Source: Opitutales bacterium (GTDB lineage Bacteria; Verrucomicrobiota; Verrucomicrobiia; Opitutales; Coraliomargaritaceae). Taken from it: a stretch of DNA of 35,247 nucleotides. This document shows, piece by piece, positions 16,902-26,197 of this stretch (positions are counted from its first letter, which is position 1; the number at the start of each line of letters is the position of its first letter). Below the pieces are notes generated by a model. The model was not told the origin of the DNA, made no database searches, and was given only the letters and a program-made list of their open reading frames with translations. Both the position numbers and the translations under genes were made by a program. The DNA is taken from contig JANQXM010000016.1 of assembly GCA_030729385.1 (NCBI GenBank), forward strand, positions 1 to 35,247. Reading direction: 5' to 3'.

Positions 16902-17100
16902 GATACTGGATTAGTTTTGTTTATTGCGTTTAACTTCAGTTTAAGTATGTCTAATGCATGTTTTCCGGATGAGGCGACATCATTTCTTTTGGTGCTGAAT
17001 TTTCAACCTTGGATTTATCTCTAATGCATCTTTTAGACCAAAAGTATCGAATTGCACTGGAAATTCATAATTTTTAGTATAAGTCACCTGGTCCCCTTCC

Positions 17101-18937
17101 TTGTTTATTGTGAATATATTACCCTATAGTTTATCGCGTGTGCTGGCTTTTTTGATGCTCAGCGCTTCGGCTTCTTGGGCTCTGGATGGTGGCAATGATG
17201 TCTATTTTACTGTGCCGTCAGGGCAAACGACAGGTTGGAAGGCTTTTGAGATCATTACTGACGATGATACATTAGGCGGTCTGGCAGTTGGTGGTTTTAC
17301 TTGGGATGCAGGCAATCATGATGACTGGGATGGTTTGGGTGCGTATCGACAGAGCGAAAGTGTGTTATCTGTATTCATCAATCATGAGGTTGGCATTGAT
17401 GTCGCGAACGACATAATCGGCAGCTTTAGTCGTGTGGACTTGGATGTTGCCGCTTTAAAGGACTGGATTGCTTTAGGTATCCCGAATAACACCAATTCTA
17501 ATCAGGTGCAGCGTCCGAGCGCTGTAGTGATGTCTTTTGGTCTGGGTTGGTCGTCGGTTGATTCCGCGAGTGTGACGACGGCATTGGATAATCCTTGCTC
17601 AGCAAATGCGTGGCTTGCCAATACTTTTGGTGAGGGTCGAGGTTTTGCCGATGATTTGTATCTTCTCGGTGAGGAACTCGAAGCGGGCTCGATATGGGTG
17701 ATGGATTTATCCGATAATAAATTGTATCAAGCAGTCGACCTTGGGGCTGGACGTTGGGAAAATGCGACACCGATTGATACCGGACGGACGGATACGATCG
17801 CACTGGTCATTTCAGAAGATCGTGGTCCAGTTCCATCCGATAGTTCTCCTCTCTATTTATATGTAGGCGAGAAGGATCCTGCCGGTAATTTCCTGGAGCG
17901 TAACGGACTTTCTGGAGGTAAGATATACTATTGGGACTGCACTGACCTTGGGGGGGCAATCTGGCACATTTGCGGGGATCTTTAATGGCGGCAATGGGCT
18001 TACCTTGAATGGGCTGTGGGTGACTGATCTTGCAGATGCGGTTCAGTTTTCGAAATGTGAAGACGTCCATACCAATATGAATAAGGACTCTGAGGGGTAT
18101 GGTCGTGAAGTGGCCTTGGCTTGTCAGTGGCAGGGGCTTTTTAAAATTGATTTCAAGTCCACACCTTTCGTGCAGGGTGACATCGGTCCCGGTGCCACGA
18201 GCACTATCACGGTTTTATTAAAAGGGGAAGAGGGGGATTCAGTATTGGGGGATCAAGATAACCTTACTTGGTCTGCGGACGGTAAAATTTATATTAATGA
18301 AGACGAGCCCACGGATGGTAATGTATGGGTGCTCGACCCCGAGGGTATCGAGGCGGGATATGCCACCGGCAACAATACTCCGGATGCTACGCAATATGGT
18401 ATATTGATGGATGTGAATACTGATGGTGAGAGTTCGGGAATCATCGATGTTTCCGAACAATTGGACTATCAGCCCGGCAGCTTGTTTTTAACGGTTGCGC
18501 AATCTGACACGCTTAACGGTAATCAACTCGCACTGTTAGTTTCGCCGAATGCAGCACCACTTTACTCGGTTTATGATGATTGGACGGCTAGTTATCCGGC
18601 ATTAGATACCGAGGCAAAGCGCCTCGACACGGCTGATCCGGATATGGATGGCCTCTTGAATGCGATGGAATTTGCTCTCGGGTTGTCGCCTGTGCAGGCA
18701 AATACGACTTCGCCAATTATATTTAATCCCAGCGCCTCGACGCTTAGCTTCACGCCGGTTCGTTCATTGAACGTGGTCAATTACCATGTTCAATATACGC
18801 ACGACATTACACTTGGATTTACTACTGCGAATTCCATCGTCGTGAGGGCTGTTGATATTGACGCATCGGGAATTGCCACGGTAACTCTACCTGCAGGCGA
18901 TCAACTCTTCTACCGCTTGTGCGTGGAAGTTTACTAG
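17101..18937 (+). pseudogene. secreted PhoX-like (DUF839) protein, split by a frameshift
   Basis: Two frames (17101-17985 and 17948-18937) join into one protein of about 610 residues if the seven-G run at 17950-17956 is read as six. Part 1 has a signal peptide (LSRVLAFLMLSASASWA) and blocks such as VFINHEVGID and DLYLLGEELEAG. Part 2 carries DNLTWSADGKIYINED and VWVLDPEG, the repeating pattern of PhoX/DUF839 proteins, which are calcium-dependent phosphatases in studied cases. The C-terminus has an Asp-rich DPDMDGLLNAMEFALG segment and a beta-rich tail seen on secreted verrucomicrobial proteins. Part 2 has no usable start of its own. The start is TTG (17101) or GTG (17110). Unshifted, the product stops after about 290 residues. 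It could be a true mutation, phase variation, slippage or a sequencing error. Confidence 0.75.
17950..17956 (+). other. seven-G tract at the frameshift point
   Basis: A homopolymer of seven G within the PhoX-like gene. Removing one G gives CTT GGG GGG CAA and restores a continuous frame. G-runs of this length are known slippage sites in replication, transcription and sequencing. Confidence 0.85.
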
Positions 18938-18944
18938 CGCGCGA

Positions 18945-20393
18945 TTAATCGTATCGGCGACGTAGATTCGTTGGTAAGATGCCGAGTTCTTCGCGATACT
19001 TAGCAACCGTGCGACGAGCGATTTTGATGTCTTTATCTTTGAGTAAATTAACGATGCCTTGGTCGCTATAAGGCTTTGATGGGTTTTCTTCTTCGATGAA
19101 GTGACTGATCATATCTTTGATCGTCTTGTTCGACACGGATTCGCCGCTGGCTGAGGTGAAGCCAGGTGTGAAGAAATACTTGAAGGCGAAGACGCCGTGC
19201 GGTGTGCGGATGTATTTGTTGGCGATTGCCCGGCTGATGGTCGTTTCGTGCACGCCCACTGTTTGAGCAATGGTGTTCATCGTCAATGGGCGCAGTTTAG
19301 AGACGCCTTCTTCGAAGAATTCGTTTTGAAAACTGAGGATTTCTCGAGTGATTCGCTCAATGGTTTGTTGGCGTTGCTCGATTGAGCTGATGAGGAACTT
19401 CCCCGAGCGCATGCGCTCTAGCATGTAGTCTTTCTCTTGTTTGCTGAGGGTTCCCTTCGCCAGTAAGTCTTTGTAAACGCCGCTGATACGTAGGCGCGGT
19501 ATGTAGTCGTTGTTTAAATCGACTTTCCACTCGCCGTATTCATCTTTGAATACAGTGACGTCCGGTTCGATGACCGCGTTGGAGTCGGGGCTGAAGCGCT
19601 TCCCTGGTGCGGGGTCGAGAGTGGAGATTTCTTCGATCGCGGCTTGGACGTCGTCGGTTGTCGTTCCGGTCTTGCGGCAAATGTCGGGGATGCGGCGTCG
19701 CACGAGTAGGGGGAAGTAGTCGCGAAGTATGCGAGATGCGAGTGATGTGCCGCGACCACGCAATTCCAATTGTGTGATCAAGCAATCTTGCATGTCCACT
19801 GTGCCGATGCCTGGGGGGTCGAAGGTTTTGAGTGTTTCGACGCACTTCTGCACGGTGCCATAAGGTGTGCGGCTGGTCAGTGCGATGTTGGAAACTGTTT
19901 CAGTTAGGTAGCCGTTGTCGTCTATACTACCGATGAGGTAGAAGAGGGCTTCGCGCTCTTGCTTGGAGCAGTCGGTCAGTTCTGCTTGTTCAATGAGATG
20001 CTGTTGCAGTGAGACGCCCTGTGTGAGGGAGTTCATGAAGTGGTCGCGGCGCTCTTCGTCTTCAGTGGTGTGGGTTTGTCCGCTGTTCTCTTGAGCAAAT
20101 TGCTCGCGCACATCTTCGCTCATTTTGTCGAGGATGCTATAGTCATCGACGTCGAAGCTAAGCTCTTCGTCGGCGTCGCGCTCGTCCTCGGTCGTCGTTT
20201 CACGTTCTTCTTCGACGCTAATGCTGTCGATGGAAAGTTCTTCCAGTAGCGGGTTGGTTTCCAGTTCTTCGAGGATGGAAGTGCGTAGTTCTACCGCGGG
20301 CGCTTGTAGAATTTTAAGTGAATTGCGTAGTTGAGGCGCTAAAACTAGCGACTGCGTTTGTTTTTGAACCTGCTGAAAACCCTGTGAGCTCAT
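18945..20393 (-). CDS. rpoN: RNA polymerase sigma-54 factor
   Basis: A full-length sigma-54 of 482 residues. Region I at the N-terminus is Gln/Leu-rich ([19 protein letters not shown], about residues 12-30) and contacts the activator ATPase. An acidic region II follows (about 45-115). The core-binding region and the helix-turn-helix ([20 protein letters not shown], about residues 365-385) come next. The RpoN box [14 protein letters not shown] is near the C-terminus and reads the -24 element. GGAG precedes the start by 11 bases, one of the few ribosome binding sites here. The kinase gene lies 16 bp upstream on the same strand. Its stop is only 7 bp from that of the convergent PhoX-like gene. 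Confidence 0.96.
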   Translation of the reverse strand: MSSQGFQQVQKQTQSLVLAPQLRNSLKILQAPAVELRTSILEELETNPLLEELSIDSISVEEERETTTEDERDADEELSFDVDDYSILDKMSEDVREQFAQENSGQTHTTEDEERRDHFMNSLTQGVSLQQHLIEQAELTDCSKQEREALFYLIGSIDDNGYLTETVSNIALTSRTPYGTVQKCVETLKTFDPPGIGTVDMQDCLITQLELRGRGTSLASRILRDYFPLLVRRRIPDICRKTGTTTDDVQAAIEEISTLDPAPGKRFSPDSNAVIEPDVTVFKDEYGEWKVDLNNDYIPRLRISGVYKDLLAKGTLSKQEKDYMLERMRSGKFLISSIEQRQQTIERITREILSFQNEFFEEGVSKLRPLTMNTIAQTVGVHETTISRAIANKYIRTPHGVFAFKYFFTPGFTSASGESVSNKTIKDMISHFIEEENPSKPYSDQGIVNLLKDKDIKIARRTVAKYREELGILPTNLRRRYD

Positions 20394-20409
20394 ATTGAAA
20401 CCATCTCCG

Positions 20410-21411
20410 CTATGTCTCTGTGTGAGCGCCTAGACCGGGGGTTGCACCTGTGGCCCAGCGACGCGCTGCATTGCGTCCGTCCTCGCTGTAGAGATCGATG
20501 ACGTAATTCGCTAATTTTTCGTTGGTCGGTCCGTAGCCTTCGCCGTAGAGGAAGACCTCCAGGGCGGTCAGCATTTGGTCTGCGCTTTGAAAGCGTTTGT
20601 TGCGATCGCGCTTGAATCCAAGCTGTAATATATCGTCCAATCTTGGATCGATATTATTGTTCATTTCGTTGAAGTCAGGAATTGCGAGTTCGAGGATATT
20701 CTTGCGTGTCGCGATTTCGTCGGAGGCCTCAAAAATATTCTCACTAAGTAGCAGTTCGGCTAGGATAATGGCGCAGCTGAAGAGGTCGGCTCGTGAATCA
20801 GTGACTTGGCGCAGGGCTTGTTCGGGGGAGAGGTATTCATCCTTTCCTGCGATCACTTCGCCTTCCTTGTTATACATGAGGTCGAGTGCTTTCGCGATGC
20901 CGAAGTCTGTAAGCTTCACGTCGCCTTCGCGGGCGATCATGATGTTTCTTGGGTTCACATCGCGGTGAACAATGCCTAAGGGGCGCCCCGACTTATCGCA
21001 TTTTTTATGGGCGTAGGCGAGACCGCGGCAAACGCGCGAAACGATGAAGGCGGCAATATCTGCGGGTATTGCTTGGCTGGTCAGCTTGTGGCGTTCGATG
21101 AAATCTTCTAGCGTGATGCCGTCCACATATTCCATGGTCATGAAATATTGACCGCTGATCTCACCTAAATGGTAAGTTTGAACGATATTTGTGTGGATCA
21201 AGTCAGCGACGAGTCGGGCTTCGCCAATGAAATTATTTCGAAATTCTTCAATTTTAGAATATTCTTCCCGGATCAACTTCACTGCGACGCGCTTGGAGAA
21301 GTCGCCGGCACCGTGCTGCTCGCCCTCGTAGACTATGCCCATGCCGCCTTCAGCGATCACTCGGGTCAGCTCAAAGCGCAGTTCTGCAAATATGTGGCGA
21401 AGCTTTGTCAT
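20410..21411 (-). CDS. soluble eukaryotic-type Ser/Thr protein kinase
   Basis: A 333-residue Hanks-type kinase with no membrane segment or extra sensor domain. The Gly loop [11 protein letters not shown] (about residues 19-29) is followed by VAVKLI with the ATP-binding Lys. The catalytic loop is [12 protein letters not shown], the magnesium loop is LTDFGIAKA, and LSPEQALR stands in place of the usual APE region. All catalytic residues are present, so it should be active. The activation segment is short ([13 protein letters not shown]). It is co-directional with rpoN, 16 bp away, which hints at a shared transcript and perhaps a link to sigma-54 control, though the targets are unknown. Confidence 0.93.
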   Translation of the reverse strand: MTKLRHIFAELRFELTRVIAEGGMGIVYEGEQHGAGDFSKRVAVKLIREEYSKIEEFRNNFIGEARLVADLIHTNIVQTYHLGEISGQYFMTMEYVDGITLEDFIERHKLTSQAIPADIAAFIVSRVCRGLAYAHKKCDKSGRPLGIVHRDVNPRNIMIAREGDVKLTDFGIAKALDLMYNKEGEVIAGKDEYLSPEQALRQVTDSRADLFSCAIILAELLLSENIFEASDEIATRKNILELAIPDFNEMNNNIDPRLDDILQLGFKRDRNKRFQSADQMLTALEVFLYGEGYGPTNEKLANYVIDLYSEDGRNAARRWATGATPGLGAHTET

Positions 21412-21540
21412 TTCCCTGTATCAAAGGTCTATATAATCATTTCGCAAGCGGATTTATCAAACTAGCACGAAAAATGCTACAATCGTAATATCGGCAGTCC
21501 GTGAGTTGACACGAGAGACCTTCCGGCTTTGTTTTCAGTC

Positions 21541-21858
21541 ATGATAACAATTACTGATAGTGCCGTCCTGCAAATAAGTAAGCTGGCAGCGGAAAAAGCG
21601 AGCGAAGGTCAATTACTGCGTATCTTTGTCGAAGCGGGTGGTTGCTCCGGTTTCGAGTATGGAATGTCTTTTGATGATGCCAAGCCAGACGATAAGCAGC
21701 TTGAAGACAATGGGGTCTCGTTCCTCATCGATGCTACCAGCTATGAATACTTGGATGGCAGTGAAGTCGATTTTGACGATGGTCTCAGTGGCAAAGGTTT
21801 TGATATTCGTAATCCCAATGCGACCAGCACATGTGGCTGTGGACGGTCTTTTAATTAG
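21541..21858 (+). CDS. A-type iron-sulfur cluster carrier (HesB/IscA/ErpA family)
   Basis: A 105-residue A-type carrier that delivers Fe-S clusters to apoproteins. The three cluster-binding Cys residues are visible: one in EAGGCSGFEYG and two in the terminal TCGCGRSF. It begins MITITDSAVLQISKLAAEK, the usual family start. An in-frame TTG at 21529 would add four residues, but the ATG at 21541 fits the family length. No other isc or suf genes are nearby, so it is probably a stand-alone carrier such as ErpA. The three HesB/IscA/ErpA subtypes are hard to separate without alignment. Confidence 0.93.
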   Translation: MITITDSAVLQISKLAAEKASEGQLLRIFVEAGGCSGFEYGMSFDDAKPDDKQLEDNGVSFLIDATSYEYLDGSEVDFDDGLSGKGFDIRNPNATSTCGCGRSFN

Positions 21859-21883
21859 TCTTCGTATAATTTAATCAAAAAAA

Positions 21884-21936
21884 GAGGCGGCCCTATCCGT
21901 TAGCAAATGCATCGGGTGGGGCTGCCTCGGTTTTTT
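21884..21936. terminator. shared bidirectional terminator
   Basis: GAGGCGGCCC (21884-21893) pairs with GGGCTGCCTC (21919-21928) across a 25-base loop, with one mismatched position. It has an A-run on the left and TTTTTT on the right. It lies between the convergent Fe-S carrier and carboxyltransferase genes and can end both. Confidence 0.75.
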
Positions 21937-21945
21937 AGGTTGGGA

Positions 21946-23448
21946 CTAGACGACTTCTTCGACGCCGACTTCGAGGCGTTTTCCGTTGATCGTCAAACCG
22001 TAGCGCTTGACCGGACCGCTTGAAGTCGAGGGTGCAGCAGCAGGGCAGGCTGGTGCTTCGGCTTTCGCAGGTGCAGGCTTGGGCTTTGGTTTGTTGGTCC
22101 CTTTGAGATGAGCTTCCAATTGAGCAGGGAACATTGCGTAGATTACGCAGTGCTCGTCGTCGCTTGGTAAACCTTTACCTTCAAGTTCTTTGCGCAGGTC
22201 GTCCATGTGCTTGTGAACGGCACCCGGTGCTTCAACAGGGCGGCAAGTGATGGGCTCTTTCTTCGCTTGCTTGGCGGCCAGAGCTTGTAGCTCGGGGTCC
22301 ACCGGCGCAGGCGTGCGGCCATAGTAGCCAAGTGCGATGTCTGCGGCTTGTGGCGAGATTTGTTTCCAGCGGCCGAACTTCACATTGAGGAAGGCTTGCA
22401 TGCCGACGATCTGCGAAGTGGGGGTGACCAGTGGGATCCAGCCAAGAGCTTCGCGCACGACCGGGATTTCGCGGAAGACTTCGTCGAATTTATCTTCCAT
22501 CTTTTGCTCTTTGAGCTGTGTGCGGAAGTTGGAGAGCATGCCGCCGGGCACTTGATACTCGAGTGTATCGACATCGATCACTTCGTTTTTGTGACCAGTG
22601 AAGTCGCTGAGCTCTTCATAGGCTTTTTCAAGGTGAGTGCGGACTTCTCTGAGCGATGCTTTTTGTTCATCGCTGACTACGGGGCAGCGTTTGTGCCCTT
22701 GCAGCATGGCAAGCATACGCGTGGTGTCTGGCTGTCCTGTGCCGTTGGCAAATGGTGAAACCGAAAGGTCGATCGCATCTACACCCGCATCGATCGCGGC
22801 CATGTAAGTGCCTGCTCCTAGACCCGCTGTGTCGTGGGTGTGAATCCAGACAGGAATTTTGAGCGTATCTTTTAGACCTTTGATAATGTCGTAGGCCTGC
22901 ATCGGTGGAATGAGTCCCGCCATATCTTTGAGGACGATGGCATGGGCACCCATGTCTTCGAGCTCTTTACCCATCTCGATGAACTTCTCGGTGGTGTGCA
23001 CGGGGCTGCTGGTGTAGCAGATGGTGCCGTGGGCTTGTGCTCCAGCTTCTCGAGCGGCGTCGATCGCGCATTTCATATTACGCGTATCGTTGAGCGCATC
23101 AAAAATACGGAAGATGTTCATACCGTGCTTCGCGCTGGTTTTGATGAACGTGCTGACCACATCGTCAGGGAAGTGGGCGTATTGCACGATGTTTTGTCCG
23201 CGCAACAGCATCATGTGTGGTGTCTTTGGGCATGCCTTCTTTAGTGCATCGAGGCGGTCGAAGGGGAATTCGTCCAAAAAGCGAAGTCCGGAATCAATTG
23301 TGGCACCGCCCCAAGTTTCGAGAGCACCGAACCCCCAGTCGTCGAGTTGCTTACAAACGGGCAGCATTTGCTCGGTTGTCATGCGCGTTGCGGCGAGGCT
23401 TTGGTGTCCATCACGGAGGACGTTGTTGTTAAGTATTACTGATTTCAT
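21946..23448 (-). CDS. carboxyltransferase subunit of oxaloacetate decarboxylase or pyruvate carboxylase, without biotinyl domain
   Basis: A 500-residue OadA/PycB-type subunit that moves CO2 between oxaloacetate/pyruvate and biotin. The barrel starts NNNVLRDGHQSLAATRM, the metal-binding Asp region, with LETWGGATIDSGLRF next. The Lys of VLKDMAGLIPP is the one carbamylated in the family, and HTHDTAGLG supplies metal ligands. The conserved helical domain continues to about residue 430. A Pro/Ala/Lys linker (PKPKPAPAKAEAPACPAA) follows. The protein ends just after YGLTINGKRLEVGVEEVV, the first strand before a biotinyl domain. The AMKM biotin site is absent, and the opposite-strand gene beyond the stop leaves no room for it. 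The carrier must be elsewhere. Confidence 0.92.
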   Translation of the reverse strand: MKSVILNNNVLRDGHQSLAATRMTTEQMLPVCKQLDDWGFGALETWGGATIDSGLRFLDEFPFDRLDALKKACPKTPHMMLLRGQNIVQYAHFPDDVVSTFIKTSAKHGMNIFRIFDALNDTRNMKCAIDAAREAGAQAHGTICYTSSPVHTTEKFIEMGKELEDMGAHAIVLKDMAGLIPPMQAYDIIKGLKDTLKIPVWIHTHDTAGLGAGTYMAAIDAGVDAIDLSVSPFANGTGQPDTTRMLAMLQGHKRCPVVSDEQKASLREVRTHLEKAYEELSDFTGHKNEVIDVDTLEYQVPGGMLSNFRTQLKEQKMEDKFDEVFREIPVVREALGWIPLVTPTSQIVGMQAFLNVKFGRWKQISPQAADIALGYYGRTPAPVDPELQALAAKQAKKEPITCRPVEAPGAVHKHMDDLRKELEGKGLPSDDEHCVIYAMFPAQLEAHLKGTNKPKPKPAPAKAEAPACPAAAPSTSSGPVKRYGLTINGKRLEVGVEEVV

Positions 23449-23649
23449 AATGTCTTAGGATAAGTAAAACTTAAGTGTAGTGATTGTAGGATTCAAGTTT
23501 TTTATGCAAAAAAATGGCGATCCTCTTGAAATGGTCTCAGGCTGGGCGTGCCGAGGAGCCCTCCAGCCCATGAATGCTAGACGGTGTCGATGAAGTCTTT
23601 CAACCGAGCACTTTGCCCGGTTGTTGCTGGATGAAGCGTGGTTTTGGAG

Positions 23650-25767
23650 TTAGAGCCCTTGGGACTTTCGCTCGGCGCGCTGAGCGTCTTCCATACGATT
23701 CAACTGACGGTAAGCCAAAGAAAGGTTATACCATGCGCGGTAGAACTGTGGTTCCATGGCTACGGTCTCTTCGAGATAGCCAGCGGCGCGTTCCAGGTCG
23801 CCAGCTTCAGCGGCGAGTAGTCCGAGAGAGTATGGGAACATTGGATTTTCAGGTGCGAGCTCCCATCCGGTGTTGAGATAACGAGCCGCGGGGTCATTCA
23901 TTCCAGCTGAGCTCAACAGTATGGCTGCTTGGTGATACATCTCCGGATTGAGCGAATCCAGCAGCACGGCACGAACGACATACTTTTGCACATCGGCAGG
24001 GTTCCTATCGCGTGCTGCTTTATTGGCCATAAGGAGTAGGCTTTGCGGGCGATCCATATTGAAATCGATATAGTTCTGCCACTCTTCTGCTACTTGCGCG
24101 TCAGGGACATCAAGTCCTTGTGAGGCGAGCGCCATGGAAGCCGCGATGCGGACGCTGTGAGAGTTGTCGCCGAGTTTGTCGATGATGACTGCTTTGTTTT
24201 CAGGCATTTGTCCGAGTGAACGGACTGCCCGACCACGGACCAGGGCGCTTTCGTCGTCCAACAACGTTTTGAGGTGAGTGACGACTTCGATGTTCGGCAG
24301 ATAGCTTGCGAGAAGTCCTGCGTAGGTGGCTCGCCATGCGGGGATTTCTTCTCCTTCGGCGACGGCTAATAGTGCCGGCATCCCTTCCGGTTCCATCGCA
24401 TAGGCGGCAGCGATCGCACGTGCGCGCTGGCGTTGGCGGCTTTGAGCGAGTTTCTCGCCATACCATTTCTCAGCATATTCGACTGCCCAGTCGACGCTTT
24501 CGTCGCTATGACATTTACTGCAGGCGTTGGGGATCCCGAGTTCTTGAGTCATCAGTGGATCGGGGGAGTGGAAGCCGTGGTCTGCCCGATCATCGATTTG
24601 CATATAGGTTGTTTGAGGCATGTGGCATTCGACACAGCGATTGCCGGTGCTGCCTGCTGGGTGAAAACTGTGCTCGGTTGGCTTGATGATCGGTGCCTCC
24701 ATTGTGCCACCAGCTTCATGGCAGCGCATGCAGAGCATGTTATTTTCTACGGGCAAAATGTGCTCCAAAGTGTGCGGGTTGTGGCAGTCCATGCAGCTCA
24801 CTCCAGCGTGTGCCATGCGGCTCATTTGGAACGATCCATAAACAAAGTCTTCGTCGATAATTTGTCCGTCCGGGTGGTAAAGGTCGGGCTGATCCGGAAG
24901 CGACAATGTGAAGTGGTCGTCATATGCATCACCGAATTTATATGCATCTGCGGTTAACTGATCGCGACGAGAGTGGCAGGTTGCGCAGTTTTGAATGGTG
25001 TGCACTTTGTCCGGAATCGGTTTACTGGTATAGTTTTCTGATTGAGCTTCGGCTATGTGATCTTCGAGTCCGGTATGGCATTCGGCGCAGGCGATGCCTT
25101 GTTGGATCCAATTTGGATCGTAGCTGTTGCTCTCAAAATTAAATCCTTTTTGGTATTCGGTGGTGTGGCAATAAGCGCAGTTTGAATTCCAGTTCATACC
25201 TTGACCGGTCCAGTGTCCCCACTCGCCAGGCATGCGGTCTTGCCCCGCATACACATCCAACCAGCGGTCTTCTATAACGTCGTAGGTGGCGCTGATGGTT
25301 TGGAACTTATTGCCTGGTAACTCGGCAAGGTATTGGCGTAAGGGCGTGTAGCCGATCACACCGACAAGGTCATAGACTAGCGGGCTTTCACCTTCCTTGA
25401 GCACGCGAAGCTCAAATTTCCCGTTGTTTTCGGCGAGTTCGTAAGTGACGCCGGATTCCTCAACATAGCGTGCCGGGGTGAAGGCGCCGCGATCATGCTC
25501 GATCGAGACTGGGCGGTTGGCTTTGGCGTGATGACTCTTTTTCCAATCGGCAACTGCGTCTTCATGGCACGTGGCACATGCGTCGGGACCGACGACCGCT
25601 TGTCGTGCTGGATTATGAGAGATCGCAAACGCGGGTATGTCGCTACGATTGCTTCCTTTAGTGGGCTCGTATCCAGCGTCGCTGGAATCACCGCATCCGG
25701 AGAAAAGGCAGATGAGACTAGCAAATGCTACAGCGATAGTGCCGGAGCGTAATAAATGGAAAAGCAT
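23650..25767 (-). CDS. octahaem c-type cytochrome lipoprotein with HEAT-like and TPR repeats
   Basis: A 705-residue exported lipoprotein; the signal ends LICLFSGC, so the Cys would be lipidated. Eight CXXCH haem-binding motifs lie in the first two thirds: CATCH, CAYCH, CAECH, CATCH, CMDCH, CMRCH, CVECH and CSKCH. The cytochrome part resembles the c554-like multihaem family. The C-terminal third switches to helical repeats: HEAT-like units (LLDDESALVRGRAVRSLG) then TPR units (NPMFPYSLGLLAAEAGDLER, YRAWYNLSLAYRQLNRMEDA). The repeats suggest docking to a partner. It should act in the periplasm in electron transfer. No haem-export or reductase genes are nearby. The substrate is unknown. Confidence 0.88.
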   Translation of the reverse strand: MLFHLLRSGTIAVAFASLICLFSGCGDSSDAGYEPTKGSNRSDIPAFAISHNPARQAVVGPDACATCHEDAVADWKKSHHAKANRPVSIEHDRGAFTPARYVEESGVTYELAENNGKFELRVLKEGESPLVYDLVGVIGYTPLRQYLAELPGNKFQTISATYDVIEDRWLDVYAGQDRMPGEWGHWTGQGMNWNSNCAYCHTTEYQKGFNFESNSYDPNWIQQGIACAECHTGLEDHIAEAQSENYTSKPIPDKVHTIQNCATCHSRRDQLTADAYKFGDAYDDHFTLSLPDQPDLYHPDGQIIDEDFVYGSFQMSRMAHAGVSCMDCHNPHTLEHILPVENNMLCMRCHEAGGTMEAPIIKPTEHSFHPAGSTGNRCVECHMPQTTYMQIDDRADHGFHSPDPLMTQELGIPNACSKCHSDESVDWAVEYAEKWYGEKLAQSRQRQRARAIAAAYAMEPEGMPALLAVAEGEEIPAWRATYAGLLASYLPNIEVVTHLKTLLDDESALVRGRAVRSLGQMPENKAVIIDKLGDNSHSVRIAASMALASQGLDVPDAQVAEEWQNYIDFNMDRPQSLLLMANKAARDRNPADVQKYVVRAVLLDSLNPEMYHQAAILLSSAGMNDPAARYLNTGWELAPENPMFPYSLGLLAAEAGDLERAAGYLEETVAMEPQFYRAWYNLSLAYRQLNRMEDAQRAERKSQGL

Positions 25768-25880
25768 GGCTTAGAATGTTTGTAATAAACGCGGACGGTC
25801 AAGCAGGATGCTTTTGTTTTGCTAAACCTATTAGTGACTTCGATGAAGCGTATGAAAGGTGGCTGTGGCGCTGCAAAGCT

Positions 25881-26192
25881 TCAAGACTTTCGCCGATAGC
25901 TGCCGGGCTTTCTTTGATTGTTTCGTTGCTTTAGAAAGATCGGAATGAATTTACCCTCAATGAAATCAAAGGCGGCTTGAAGACCTTCCTTTTTATAAAC
26001 GACTCCGATCTCGGCTTCCATAGCCGTGGGTTCGCCGAGTGAGGAGAGGAATTGATTCGATGTCATTTGAATAAACACCTCCGCGCGCTTGGCTGTCGGG
26101 ATGTCGCTCTGTTTCAGTATCCATTCCCGTGCAAACAGTGCGAGGACGGCGTCGCCGATCCAAGCTTGAGTGCGTTTTTCGTTAGCTGGCAT
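25881..26192 (-). CDS. small RNase III-domain protein resembling Mini-III
   Basis: A 103-residue protein with the core of the RNase III fold and no double-stranded-RNA-binding domain. AWIGDAVLALFAREWIL (residues 10-26) aligns with the family's GDAV motif and gives catalytic Asp14. AMEAEIGVVYKKEGLQAAF (57-75) aligns with the EALIGA block and gives catalytic Glu59. The residue before WIG is Ala, as in Bacillus Mini-III, and not the Glu of canonical RNase III. The ending is basic (RNNQRKPGSYRRKS). It is shorter than most Mini-III proteins, probably missing a loop. It lies five bases after the lipoprotein gene and downstream of polA. A role in rRNA maturation is possible by family analogy, but this is inference. 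Confidence 0.75.
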   Translation of the reverse strand: MPANEKRTQAWIGDAVLALFAREWILKQSDIPTAKRAEVFIQMTSNQFLSSLGEPTAMEAEIGVVYKKEGLQAAFDFIEGKFIPIFLKQRNNQRKPGSYRRKS

Positions 26193-26197
26193 TGTGG

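Noticed and set aside
17948-18937. Second half of the PhoX-like gene as an independent gene
   Set aside because: It begins inside the G-run with a TTG that has no ribosome binding site, has no signal peptide, and continues the first half exactly when one G is removed.
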